A stretch of DNA of 64,000 bases from Neostapfia colusana (GCA_030760725.1 JASWHV010000009.1:110557854-110621853), one strand, 5' to 3'; counted from the first letter of the stretch, positions 33,412-44,997 are shown. Program-made: numbers and translations. The notes: generated from the sequence alone by a model not told the origin.

Positions 33412-33639
33412 TTACAAAGGAAATAGATTGGGAAATTGTGATTTGAGTTCGTCTTCTGTTTCCCATGTAGCTTCTGCCTCAGAATGATGTTTCCATTGAA
33501 CTTTGCGCATACGAATTCTTTTGTTTCTTGTAACCTTGTCCATTGTATCAAGAATCTTGATTGGGTACTCGGTATATGAAAGATCTTCTTGTACATCTAA
33601 TTCTTCTATTGGTATTGTTCCTCTGGTGTCCATAAACAC
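33412..33639 (-). pseudogene. integrase C-terminal chromodomain
   Basis: The minus strand encodes a chromodomain at the very end of pol: an ELDVQEDLSYTEYPIKILD stretch, then RVQW-like KVQWKHH, EATWETEDEL and a final helix (LKSQFPNLF). In chromoviruses this module directs integration to chromatin, in several cases by contacting methylated histone tails. Aromatic residues are present at the usual places (Y in TEYP, W in VQWKH, W in ATWE). It is out of frame with the integrase body because of a frameshift near 33620. The stop is at 33412. Confidence 0.82.
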
Positions 33640-34175
33640 TTATTAAGCTGTGATACATGGAACACATTGTGTACATCCGATAATCGGGAGGGTAACTCCA
33701 ACTGATATGCTACCTCTCCTTTGCGTTCTAGTATATTGAATGGTCCGATATACCAAGGTGCTAGCTTTCCTCTTACTTTAAATCTCCTAAGTCCACACAT
33801 GGGTGATACTTTGAGATACACGTAGTCTCCCACCTCGAAGACTAATTCTCTTCGCCTTGTGTCCGCATAACTCTTTTGTCTTGTTTGAGCTATCTTTAGA
33901 TTATTACGTATTTCTCTTACTTTCTTTTCTGCATCTCTTAATAACTCTGGCCCAAACACTTTATTCTCACCTATTTGATCCCAAAGCAAAGAAGTTCTGG
34001 ATTTTATTCCATATAACGCCTCAAATGGAGACATCTTCATACTTGCTTGGTAACTATTATTGTAGGAGAATTCTACATATGGTAAATTCTTATCCCAACT
34101 CCTACTATTTTTGAGTGCACAAGCTCTAAGCATATTTTCAAGAATTTGGTTGGTCCTTTCGGTCTGCCCATCAGT
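33606..34175 (-). pseudogene. integrase C-terminal half
   Basis: Continues the integrase after an in-frame TAA at 34173-34175, which interrupts the conserved AYHP-TDGQTERTNQ segment. It holds the catalytic Glu region, WDKNLPYVEFSYNNSYQ, FEALYG, and the beta-rich GPFNILERKGEVAYQLELP that precedes the chromodomain. The frame then shifts near 33620. Confidence 0.85.
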
Positions 34176-35426
34176 TTATGGATGATATGCAGAACTGAAA
34201 TTCAACCGGGTTCCCATAGACTCATGTAATTTCTGCCAAAATCTTGAGGTAAACTGTGTACCTCTATCTGACACTATATTTTTTGGTACACCATGTAGAC
34301 AGACTATTCTTGACATATACAGTTCTGCTAATTTGGAACCGTTATAATTTTCCTTCACTGGAATGAAATGAGCAACTTTGGTCAATCTATCCACTATCAC
34401 CCATATTGAGTCATACCCTGTTTGTGTCCTGGGCAAACCCACTATAAAGTCCATTCCAATTTCTTCCCACTTCCATTCAGGTATCTTTAGTGGTTGTAAT
34501 AATCCTGCAGGCCTTTGATGTTCTGCTTTGACTAATTGACATGTGTCACACAATGCCACATGCTCTGCAACATCTCTTTTCATCCCGTACCACCAAAATC
34601 TAGTCTTAAGATCATGATACATCTTTGTACTTCCAGGATGGATAGAAAAATCAGAATCATGAGCCTCTTTCAAAATTAACTTCTTTATTTCCTTTATATC
34701 GGGCACACATATTTTTTTACCATGCCATACGATACCATGCTCATCTTCTCTAAACCCTGGGGCTTTATTTTCTTTGATCAACTTCTTGATTTCTTTGATC
34801 TTTTCATCATTCTTTTGACCATTTTGAATATCTTGTTCTAGAGTTGAGTCAACTTCCATTGCTATGGCTTCTGTGTGATTTACCAAGCATAAGTTGAGTC
34901 TTGCGAACTCTTCACAAAGTTGAGGTTGTAGATCTCTCATTTTTAACATGTTAACATGTGTCTTTCTGCTCAAGGCATCTGCAACCACATTAGCTTTTCC
35001 AGGATGATAATTTATTCCCTTATCATAATTGTAAATGAATTCCAACCATCTTCTTTGCCGAAGGTTGAGATCTGGTTGAGTGAAGATATACTTTAAACTC
35101 TTATGATCTGTATAGATTTCGGTTCTTTTACCCATTAGGTAATGTCTCCATAACTTCAATGTATGGACAACTGCTGCTAACTCTAGATCATGGGTAGGGT
35201 AGTTCTTCTCATGTTTCCGAAGTTGTCGGGAAGCATAGGCAATAACATGTCCTTCTTGCATAAGCACACATCCTAACCCTTGACCTGAAGCACCACAATA
35301 GACAGAGAATGATTTCTCCATATTGGGCATAACCAAGACTAGGGCAGTTGTTAACTTCTTCTTTAATTCTTGAAAGCTTGATTCACATTCTTGAGACCAT
35401 ACAAAAGCAGCTTCTTTTTCCAACAT
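34176..35426 (-). pseudogene. RNase H and integrase N-terminal/core
   Basis: The frame begins in the RT-RNase H connection (LEKEAAFVWSQECESSF). RNase H follows with YASRQLRKHEKNYPTHDLEL and TDHKSLKYIF. Its first catalytic Asp, normally in the SVYCDAS motif, is Gly here (SVYCGASGQGLG). Next comes the H2C2 zinc-binding region (CDTCQLVKAEHQRPAG) and the integrase core with D in GMDFIVGLP and D in IVSDRGTQFTSRFW. It ends at the TAA at 34173. RNase H removes the RNA strand and integrase inserts the cDNA. This copy lacks at least one essential RNase H residue. Confidence 0.87.
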
Positions 35427-36408
35427 CTTTGTGATCGAGTAGTTTGGCTATTTTTGAAAATCCTTCAATGAACCTTCGGTAATAGCCAACGAATCCTAAG
35501 AAGCTTCGGATTTCTCCAACATTCTCTGGCGTCTTCCACTTTTGAACACCACATATCTTTTCTGGGTCTATAGATATTCCTCCTTCAGAGATAATATGTC
35601 CCAGAAAAGCAACTTTCTTAAGCCAAAATTCACACTTACTGAATTTGGCATAAAGTTGGTTTTCTCTTAGCTTTTGTAACACTATTCTCAGGTGCTCTTC
35701 ATGTTCTTGCTCATTCTTTGAGTATATGAGGATATCATCAATGAACACTACTACAAACTTGTCCAAATATTTCATGAATACCTTATTCATAAGATACATG
35801 AAATATGTCAGAGCATTTGTTAGTCCAAAAGGCATAACTGCATATTCATACAGTCCATACCTAGAAATAAATGTTGTCTTTGGAATATCCGATTCTCTTA
35901 TCCTTAGTTGATGATATTCGGAACGGAGGTCAATCTTGGAGAATATACATGCACCTCTTAATTGATCAAACAAGTCCTCATTACGAGGTAAAGGGTACTT
36001 GTTTTTTATTGTCACTTCATTGAGGGCACGATAATCTACACACAACCTCTTAGTCCCATCCTTCTTCGGTACAAATATGACCGGTGCTCCCCATGGTGAG
36101 GAACTAGGACGGATATATCCTTTTTCTGATAACTCTTGGATATGATCTTTGAGTTCTGCTAACTGTTGGGTATGCATTCTATATGGTCTTTTATATATGG
36201 GAGCAGTACCAGGTACTAATTCAATAATGAACTCCACTTCTCGGTCCGGTGGCATACCTGGTAAGTCTTCGGGAAATACATCTGGAAATTCATTGACAAC
36301 CTTTATGTCTTCAATAACTACTTCGGTCTTGTTGAGTTGAACATTTCTAGATGATACTTGAATAGATGTGAACTCAACCTTTGTTCCATCCGTATGTGTT
36401 AGTTCCAC
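35400..36408 (-). pseudogene. chromovirus reverse transcriptase
   Basis: Minus strand, with RT motifs in order: PIYKRPYRMHTQQLAELKDHI, SSPWGAPVIFVPKKDGTKR, CVDYRALNEVTIKNKYPLP, FSKIDLRSEYHQLRI (usual G is E), MPFGLTNALTYFMYLMNKVF, catalytic VVVFIDDILIYSK at about 35720-35760, and FLGHIISEGGI. The catalytic aspartates are present. The frame is lost at about 35405-35425, where the RNase H frame takes over. RT follows the protease after a short gap. Confidence 0.87.
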
Positions 36409-36436
36409 AGTTCTCGTTGAACAATGTATAACTTCT

Positions 36437-37016
36437 TTATACTTGGTTAACCTCCATCCCCAAGATGATATCTATCCCTTGTGATTCTATCACAATGAGA
36501 TTTGCAAGGAATTCTACTCCATTAACTCCTACCTTTACCTTGGGACATATTTGTTTTGTCTTTATTTCTCCTCCAGGAGAATTCACTACTAACACTCGAT
36601 TCATAGATGTAATTGGTAATTTGTGCTTGGTTATGAACTCCTTGGCTATGAATGTGTGTGTTGCACCAGAGTCAAACAAAATTGTAGAAGGATAAGTATT
36701 GGCAGAGAACATACCAATAACCACATCTGGTGCCTCTTGTGCTTCCTCCATGGTCACATGATTGACCTTGCCACGCACAAGATTCTGTTGTTGAGGTGGC
36801 TTCTTGTTTGGGCACCAATTGGCATAGTGTCCCATTTCTCCACAGTTGTAGCATTGCCCCGTGACCTTGTTTAGTGGTGCTTTATTGCCCTGCTGTGTAT
36901 TTGGAGGATTTGATCCTACAGGACGAGGTTGAAAGGCAGGACGCTGTTGTTGCACTTGTTGTCGCTGTTGTTGTTGTTGAAAAGCCGGATTCCTTGCAGA
37001 TGGATTGTAGTTCCTC
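36437..37016 (-). pseudogene. gag zinc knuckle and aspartic protease
   Basis: A Q-rich run leads to a CCHC knuckle (CYNCGEMGHYANWCP), which binds element RNA. The protease follows with active site FDSGATHTFIAKEF and a flap-like region ending ILGMEVNQV. A TAG at 37016-37018 separates it from gag upstream. The end of the protease runs to 36437 and the RT frame starts just beyond at 36408. Confidence 0.85.
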
Positions 37017-37108
37017 TAAAACTGATTAGGAGCCATTGTTCGATTCATCGCTCTAGCCGGCGGTGATGAAAAGTGAGGATGACTGTTGCTGCTAGAAGAC
37101 TGTCCTTG

Positions 37109-37873
37109 CTAATTCATCTTCCTTTTCCGATCTTCAACTAATTTTTGTCTTTTTCTTTCCACTATGAAAGCCTTGTTGATAAGCTTCTGAAAACTTTCAT
37201 AGTCACTAGAAGACATAGCATACTGTATTTCAGAGTTTAAACCTTCAATGAAACAATCTTGCTTCTTTTCGTCAGTGTCAATGTCTCCCGGAGCATAGCG
37301 AGACAACTGAGTGAACTTAGTAAGATATTCTCTCACGGACATGCTTCCTTGTTTCAGATCGAGAAACTCCTTCCGTTTGTTCTTTATTTCTCCTGCTAGA
37401 ACATAGTGGTTGCGGAAGGCAAGTTTGAACTCATTCCATGAAATACTCTCTGGATCCTCATGAGCTTCCTTGTATGCCGTCCACCAATCTGTTGAAGATC
37501 CATATAATTGGTGAGAAGCAAAGAGTACTCTCTCACACCCTTGGCATTGTATGATCTGCAACTTGTTCTCAATATTCTTGAGCCAATCATCAACTTCTAA
37601 TGGCTCTATAGCATTGTCAAACCTTGATGGTTGAGTGCTCAGAAACTCACTTAACCTTGGTTGACGTGGTGCATTTTGAATTTGTGGTTGGGGTTGTTGC
37701 AGATTGGCCACCACTTGTGTCAAGTTTTGTATGAGTTGATTTTGCATGTTCATCATTTATTGTATCACTTCCCCATCAGCTCTTTGTGCAACTCTTGGCT
37801 GCCATTCAGGAAGAGGAAACCTTGCATCCTCATTGTTGTTGTTCCCTTCATTGTGTCTTCTTCTTCCTGCCAT
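37109..37873 (-). pseudogene. chromovirus gag
   Basis: ATG at 37873 (MAGRRRR...). A TAA at 37757-37759 replaces the Gln codon seen in the truncated copy. Beyond it the retrotransposon gag domain is open: PSRFDNAIEPLEVDDWLKNI, QCQGCERVLFASHQLYGSSTDWW, LAFRNHYVLAG, FLDLKQGSMSVREYLTKFTQLSRYA. It ends in basic KRKMN before TAG at 37109-37111. Gag forms the particle in which reverse transcription takes place. Three stops within gag make this copy non-functional. Confidence 0.87.
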
Positions 37874-38241
37874 CTATTGTGGAAGATTATGTTTAAATTC
37901 ATCTTATACATACCTTTCTAGTTTGCATTATATTGTGTATATATCCTTATTATTTCCATATAAAAGTTATAATTTTTTTACATTTGTTTATTCAAAAATC
38001 ATATTTGAAACAAATCTAGCCTTTATATTCATTGATAATTATGTACATACACTAACGAGATTGTGAACATAAGCCTATGGCTTTCACAACTCACGTTTAC
38101 ACAATAACAACTCATTACATTATCAAACCTAAACAACTACTTAAACAACCATTACACACTAAGCATTACAATATAATACGCATACGTACTACCCGAGTTA
38201 TTACATGAGTAGGGACACCTATCCTAGTTATCCCCTGGGTT

Positions 38242-39017
38242 CTATGCATTCTCCTGTGGGTCCTCGTCATCACCATCAGGAGAGCTAGCCTCTGACTCAG
38301 CCGTGGAGGCCTCAGGTGGTGGTGAAGCATGAGGGCGTTTGGTGGCCCTACAGTCTGGAGAATCCAGAGTCCAAGTGTCTCCATCCGAAACATAGAGATC
38401 ACTTATTTCTCCATCCCTCATCCTTATCAATCCATGCATTATGGCCTCCGTCTTCTTCAGAAGGTCACGTACGTCCTGAAGCTCCTGTTGGCAGTTCTGT
38501 AGCCTGGTGCTAACATCCACTCCTACCTCGAGGCTCACGTCCATCTGTACGATGTTGCAACCTTCATGGATTGGTTCGTAGTCGTACACGGCACTTCCAC
38601 TTTGTCGCCGAGGGGCGTACATGTATTGAGTCCCCTCAAGGCGGCCACGGTTGATGTAGCTCTGGCACATGATTGCCTCCCAAGTGGCATCCTTCTCAGC
38701 CTCTGCCATGGTGGACCTCCATGCTGGTGAATTGTGGATCTTGAGCAGCTTGTTCTCATGGTAGATCCTCGCCTGTGACCTCCATTCCTCGCGTTCTGTG
38801 CGAGAAACTCGAGTGGTGTCGTATTGCACCTCTAGCTTGCCGGTGTAACCAGCACAGCGAAGGAGGTGTCTAAAGCGATCCACCATGCCTTTAGTGGACT
38901 CCCCATGAGTCTGGTATGCGCGGGGTTGTCCACATCCTCCATAGTGCGTGCAGCCAACTGGTGTCGAGGAACTCGTCCTCCGGTGGACTTACGGGCCGTG
39001 AGACGTGTGCGTGCCAT
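38242..39017 (-). pseudogene. extra ORF with histone H3 N-terminal-tail mimic
   Basis: This ORF lies between the primer site and gag, in the same orientation as gag. ATG at 39017 starts MARTRLTARKSTGGRVPRHQ. Compared with H3 residues 1-23 (known sequence), about 16 positions are identical, including ART at the N-terminus and the whole TARKSTGG block (H3 6-13). K4, K14 and K23 are Arg and K18 is His, so K9 is the only tail lysine kept. No histone fold follows. The remaining 230 or so codons hold an Arg/Glu-rich helical part (EREEWRSQARIYHENKLLK), a likely coiled coil (LQNCQQELQDVRDLLKKTE) and a Ser/Glu/Asp-rich acidic tail ending DDEDPQENA. A one-base deletion near 38930 shifts the frame. The function is not known to me; the homologous copy is at 29205-29981. 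Confidence 0.78.
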
Positions 39018-39208
39018 CTGTTTCAAGAAAATTTAAAGTGAGTTAGAAAAATAAACAATAATATACTTTTGAGTATAGATGAGGTTAGACAACATATATA
39101 TAATTTAAATAATCCTTGTACCAAAATCTTTGGTAAAATAATTTTTACTAAAATAATGATACTCATACCGTCCATTTCTAACTAGGTTTGCCTCCTACGG
39201 GCAACCTT

Positions 39209-39221
39209 GGCTCTGATACCA
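39209..39221 (-). other. chromovirus primer binding site
   Basis: The minus strand reads TGGTATCAGAGCC three bases inside the 5' LTR, complementary to Met-tRNA. Confidence 0.88.
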
Positions 39222-39224
39222 CTT

Positions 39225-42200
39225 TGTCACAACCGGTTTTCCATAAGGAACACCCGAGCGTATTCTCACATGTATGCCAGGATCAGTTGAGTCATACATG
39301 TGTCGACAATAGTGAAATATCATTATATTACATGCCAGGGTCAACGTGTAACATTATATTACATCATAAGACATAATAGAATAATAAAAGTACTATCATA
39401 CAAAATATATACAACAGCGGAAGTCTAATAAAGGGTCCTCCAATCCACAGGCGTTGCCCGGGGGTTTCGCCAACCTAGAACAACTCTTCGGGATCGAAGT
39501 TCTCCTCATTGAAGTCTATATCCTCATTTGCACCTGAGCAGCATATGATATCCAACAAAAGCAAGTTTGAGCACCAAAGGTACTCAACAAGTGTAGGAAA
39601 GAATGTTATGTAGGCTAATAGCAAGGAAAGGCTAACATGGTTAAGCACTATGCATTAATCCTAAGACTTAGCTTTGATTAGCAACCTATCTTACTAAGTG
39701 ATAATCCCACCAACTTCATAATTAAGTCATTAATGTTAGGTTACACCACCCAACAAACTCTTTAAACTCACATCCATGTTTCTCTATTCATGGACAAGTC
39801 CAAGCCTCTCTTGACCGTGAGCACGGCTGTAATGACAGTTTGGTTCTCTGCAGAGATTGTACCACTTTACCCACAAGTAGTGATTTCATCCCCTGTTGCC
39901 AGGTGGACTAAGAAACCTCCCTGATATCCATGGTTGCAAGCCACATTACACACTTCCTTTGGTGTGCGATCAGGAGATCACTACATGGCCTTTACAAAGG
40001 GTCTACCGGCAAGTACAAGCCCACTGAGGTTTCACCGCTGCAGTTCCTGGGAGTAAACCCTCCCCTGTAGAAGCCCCCTCTTGAGCCTTGCAGTTTCCAG
40101 GGAAGTCAAAAATGGACTCTCATTCCCCGCACCATCCAAACACTCATACTATACCGGCAAACTCCTAATTAATTGGCCAAGCTGCCCCATCTCAGTCTTG
40201 TGGTGGCACTATAAAGCCGGGTTAACTGTCCCATGAACCGGTCCTTAGAATCTAAGACACGCAGTAACTCATTCCCGAGTCTCGTGCACGAAGCACCAAC
40301 AAAAATAACCAGCATGTCTAGATTCCTAACACCATGACACACACTTGTGTCTTTCATATAATCCACAAGACTATCATCGACTATGTTCCATTCATTTCTA
40401 GAGTTCTAAGCATGACTAAGCACATAAAATGATAACCAACAAATCCTATCTAAATCCCTCCATGGTTTTGCAAGGAATGATAAACTAGGGAAACATCCTA
40501 CACAGGGTTTCATATTAAAGACATCATGCAAATAATCTAACTTTTCATCCTAGAATAGGAACAAAGTGGTCAAGGAACACTTGCCTTTGAATGGAGGTTG
40601 ATTTACTTCGAAATCTTGCTCTTGAAGATTATAATGTGGTTCTTGGATTGGTTCTACCCATGTATATGCACACAAAACAATGCAAAATATGACATAAGAA
40701 TCTTAACAATACATTTCAATCATATATATGTTTGATTACACACATATACTATTGATTTCATGTCATTTCATGTGGTTTGAAATGAAAATAAGTTTTAAAT
40801 GGACATCTATATCTTTTACTTTATCTTTGTTATAGCAAAATACTCATTTTTTTCTAATTTTGTAGTGATATTTAATAATTTCTAGAATTTTTTATATGTA
40901 TATATATGTTAATTTTATAATTAATTCAGTTCTAAAAATTATTTAAATTATTACTATAATCATTTTCAGAACTCATATTACTATTTTCTACATTTCAGAA
41001 CCTATTTACGTATTTGGGACAGTTTCCATAATTTTTCTTTAATATACAATATTTTTATCTATATTTCAGCATTTATTTAATACTTAAAAAATACATTTTC
41101 AGCCCTAAATATTGTTATTCTGGATTATAGAAATTATACATGCATGGAAATGTAAATACAGAATAATTTCATGCACTTTATTATATTTATACATATTTTC
41201 TGAAATATATATGATTTTTATTTTGATTTTCAGAATTAATTTGTTCTTACATAAATATTTTAAGCCTTTAGGAATCATTATTTTTAATTTCAGAATTTGT
41301 ATACTGATCAAAATATTTATACAGAATCTTTTGATAAGTTTTTATAATTTTTCAGAATTTATTTAGCCCATTTTCATCATTTACAGAATCAATTATAAAT
41401 TTATAAACTAATTTGGACTGAATTGTATTAATTAGAGTTTTCCCAGGGGTTAGTTTAAAGTTTCAAAGTTAATTTCTCAATTTACAAAGAGAAAAGGGGC
41501 CATTTGGCTAATTTACTGTGAATTGCCTAATTTCTATAAAGACTAGGGTTAATTCTGTAAATCACAGGGGTTATTTCCTAGTTATTTAAATCTCCAGGGA
41601 CCCCTCTGTGAAATTTTCAACGTTTATAACTATTTTGAATGTGGGCCGTCAAATCTGAGATCAACGGCCCAGATTTAAAATAACCGAACCGGTACGCTCA
41701 TTCTAATCTGAGTCGTTGGCTCAAATCCGATGCACCAGAAGCGGCCAAGTCGCCCTAACCCGTCTCCCTCGCGTTCGGCGGCCGCGCGATCGCCGGCGAG
41801 CGGCGGCGGTGGCTGGAAACTCTCGGTTCTCGCCGGTTCTTCACCGTTTCTTGTGCTCTTTACACCAAAATGTAGAGGAGACGATGGGGAACTCACCTAG
41901 GGGGTTTTCTGGGACCGGAACTGGCCGGAGAAGGCGATTGACGGCGATCAGTGGTGATTTCCAGCGATCTTCGTCGGTATCGCACTTCAGCACCGTTTCT
42001 TTGTCGTTCTTCTTCGGGAAACCTTCCTGGGTGCCTTGTGACGATGTAGGAGTCCTCAGAACCGAATATTCGAGTATGTTTTTGAAGAATTGGAAAAGGG
42101 AGCGGTTTTTCTGATCGGGAGAGATGTGTGCAGTTTTGGGGGGAAAATTGGTCGGCGCCGGGTTGATTTTATAGAGGGGAGTGAGGCGGCGGTTATGGGG

Positions 42201-42393
42201 GTGCCGGTTGGTGAATAGGCGCCACATTTTGTTCGCTGCCGAGAGTGTTTGATCACATGTGATAATAGATCGTGAGGGGAAGAGAGAGAGAGGCCGGTGG
42301 CGGTTTTGGAGGGGGTGTGGCTGACTTGGGGTCCCTCTCTGGCAGTGGGGTGACGGAGGGCATACCCTTGGCCATGAAAATTCGAGTGTTACA
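39225..42393 (-). repeat. 5' LTR of the full chromovirus
   Basis: About 3.17 kb, TGTAACACTCG at 42393 to GTTGTGACA at 39225 on the minus strand; the partner of 30191-33369. It contains the TATA box and the GA tract of the family. It abuts the dispersed 0.4-kb repeat at 42394. Confidence 0.9.
42167..42173 (-). promoter_or_regulatory. TATA box of the chromovirus 5' LTR
   Basis: TATAAAA on the minus strand, same context as 33135-33141. It would start the genomic RNA that includes the H3-mimic ORF first. Confidence 0.55.
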
Positions 42394-42813
42394 TGTCACT
42401 TGTTGATAGCTCTCTGATCCTACCAAAGCTACATAAAATCCTCTTTTCAAGAGCAATACGATCGTGGCAAAAGGGTACGATCATGTCTAGTACTGCGCTC
42501 AAAGCGGGCTCAGCCCGAAGCCAACAACTCAAGCCATTGGCCCAATCATCACGCCTGCTACAAGGCCCATACCCGCTCGCTGGCCTTCCTCTTCTTTGTT
42601 GTACGGCGAGAGGCAGCGCCGGCTACCATGGCCATGCATGGTGGTCGGACGACCGGACTGCGGACTCGGGCACGGGAGCGATAGACTCGAGGGAGGTCGT
42701 GGTAGCAAGTACACAATCGAGCAGCAACCATAATTTGCCCTACTGGTGATAGGAACTTCTTTCCTCATGATGTTCGTCGTAGAGAACATATCGGTTCAAT
42801 ACAACACACCGTC
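42394..42813. repeat. 0.4-kb dispersed repeat, copy 2
   Basis: Homolog of 323-748. It starts exactly at the outer end of the chromovirus LTR, consistent with the element having inserted at or inside this repeat. A small LINE fragment follows. Confidence 0.6.
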
Positions 42814-43857
42814 AAGTGTAAAGTTGAGTGGAGACGAGTCTGCAGGCCATTGGATGCTCACGAGCTTGGTATCACAGATTTGAGATGGAAGTGGTTCCAA
42901 TGGAAATTGCTGGATAGATCATGGGCGGGAACAGAGTTGCCCTTGGATTACATAGACGAAGCACTTTTTGCTGCAGCGGTGATTCAGGTGCACAATGTGA
43001 GAACAACACGGTTTTGGTTATCTAGCTGGCACACGGCTCCTCTCCCGCATCCCGCTATCCGATATTGTTTTGCCACAACAGATGGAAGAACCATACAGTC
43101 GCGGATGCAATTGTGAATGGGAATTGGATTAAAGATCTAGCAAATTATCTAACAGTGCCCTAGATCCATGACTATGTCTCTCTATGGAGCTTGGTACATG
43201 ATAGTGGTTTCGATCCTCTAGACAGCAGATCAGATGAAATAAGATGGACTTGGACAGCTAAGGGTGAGTATTATGCAAAGTTAGCCTACAAGATGCAATT
43301 TGCTGGTAGTGTCCACTCATGGTTCTCGTTAAAAATCTGGCGACCCTAGGCACCCCCCCTGCAAGGTTTTCCTATGGTTGCTTGTGCAAGATCGTCTATG
43401 GACTGCAGCACGCTTGCAATTAACAGGTTGGCAAAATCAATACATCTGCCCTATGTGTATCCGTAACCTATAGACATCCATACATCTTTTTGTTGAATGC
43501 CCATTCACTCGTGGCATATGATCTCAATTTTCTAGATGGGCTGCTGCTCCTTCGCTCCAACCGTCCTCTTGGCGGTCGCGAGTCAATATTGCTCAGTGGT
43601 TCTATGACCTCTCCCCCAACAATGCCATGCCAGAAGCCAAGGTTACTAGCTGTGTCACCATTCTGATTTGCTGGAACATATGGAAGGAGAGAAACAGACG
43701 GATTTTTAATAGGCAGGAGAAGTCGATGGAACGATTAATATCGGAAATGAGAGACGAAGCTTGTCTCTGGAACCAAGCAGGAGCTACACATCTTGCTAGG
43801 ATCTTGCCAAGCTAGATGCCCCATGGGGCTAGATGTTTTGCATACATGACTTGTTTT
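42814..43857 (+). pseudogene. LINE ORF2 3' fragment
   Basis: The plus strand encodes, with several stops and shifts, a region matching the post-RT part of plant LINEs: VCRPLDAHELGITDL, WFQWKLLDRSWAGTELPLDYIDEALF, VHNVRTTRFWLSSW, DEIRWTWTAKGEYYAKLAYKMQF, then a degraded zinc-binding part and ICWNIWKERNRRIFNRQEKS near the end. It resembles the segment at 6990-7535 (minus) but is a separate, more degraded copy. The RT domain is absent. It ends where the SIRE-type LTR begins. Confidence 0.75.
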
Positions 43858-44116
43858 TGAAAGTGCATCTAGGCACCCCTTGTGGGTTTTGGTTGATTTA
43901 TGACAAACAAATGAGACCCTAACAAAATTGTTGAGAATGAGCGCAGTTTCTTAAAGAAATTAAGAAGAAAAGAGCAAAAGGAAAGGAGAAGGAGGATCCA
44001 AAGTGATAAGAGCTCAAGAACTAAAAAAATCAGATCACTTAGTATAGAGTGTGTTGGAGAAACGCACCCCAAGAGCTCAAGATAAAGAAATCAAACTAAC
44101 TGCACAAATTCAACAC

Positions 44117-44312
44117 GACCGGACTAGTCCGATATCATCCGCACTAGTCCGATTTTCCTTCTGACCAAAAAACGGACTAGTCCGATATTGTCTCTGGACA
44201 GAAAACAGACTATCCGCAATATCATGGAGTAGTCCGATATCTCACGACACTTAGGGCTTTCTAAACATCGCACACCGGACTAGTCCGGAGTCAACCACGA
44301 ACTAGTCCGTAC
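44117..44312. repeat. palindrome cluster in U3 of element 1
   Basis: Three exact GGACTAGTCC units and at least three one- or two-base variants (GCACTAGTCCG, GGAGTAGTCCG, GAACTAGTCCG) lie within 200 bp, just upstream of the TATA box at 44348. Spacing is irregular. Confidence 0.8.
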
Positions 44313-44347
44313 ATCGCAAACCCTAACGTACCCATTGGAAACCCAAC

Positions 44348-44355
44348 TATAAAAA
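44348..44355 (+). promoter_or_regulatory. TATA box of element 1 5' LTR
   Basis: TATAAAAA follows the palindrome cluster. The 3' LTR has TACAAAAA at the matching site (near 53596), so only the 5' LTR keeps the box. Confidence 0.6.
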
Positions 44356-44997
44356 GAGGTGTATGGCCATACCAACATAACTTTTGACCCCCCTGCACCG
44401 TCACACCTCCCAAGAGCACAAAATTCACCTCTCTCCATACATTCTAACCCAAGAAGGATCAATTCTTGTGGATTGGCAATTGATCAAAGGAGAGACTGGT
44501 TCTACACCATCTTGAGCTCTTGGGTTTGATCTCTCGCACACTTGTCATTGTTAATTGTTCATCTGTTGAGTGTGTTGAGACGTGCTCATTCATTCGTTGT
44601 AATTCTTGGGGAGCTCTCAACTTGTGAGAAGGCCCCTTGAACAAGTTTATTGCCCTTTGTGATTAGTGGAAGATAATCGACCTTTGTGGCGATTCGACGA
44701 GGGTAGGGTTGGAGAAGACTCGGTCCTTAGTGGACTCCTCAACGAGGACGTAGATTGCCTTCGTGGAATCAAACCTCGGGATAAACACTTGTCTACCACT
44801 CTTGTTTATTAATTGTTCACCATTTTAGAGTTTTTAATCAATCCTTTGAAACTCACGTTCAAACATTAAAATCAAGTTGATTCCTATCATTCATTGTAGT
44901 ATTGTTGCAATACATCTAAGTTATCGTTCAATTTCCGCTGCATAAAGTATTAGAAGTGAACATTGATCAATCTTGATCTCCCTGGTCCACGTATACC

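Larger units (their letters stand above)
28538..42393 (-). mobile_element. tandem chromovirus (Tekay/Del-type Ty3/gypsy): one full copy plus a truncated copy sharing the middle LTR
   Basis: Read on the minus strand the order is LTR (42393-39225), full internal region (39224-33370), LTR (33369-30191), then the first 1.65 kb of a second internal region (30190-28538) that starts with its own primer site and stops in gag. The single middle LTR therefore serves as 3' LTR of one copy and 5' LTR of the other. The chromodomain at the integrase end and the Met-tRNA primer site fit the Tekay/Del clade. At the right end TGTCA (42394-42398) would be the target duplication, but the left end is missing so it cannot be confirmed. 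Confidence 0.88.

Noticed and set aside
38942..39017. H3-like tail considered as a true histone H3 gene or pseudogene
   Set aside because: Similarity ends after about residue 23, no histone fold follows, and the ORF lies between primer site and gag in two copies.
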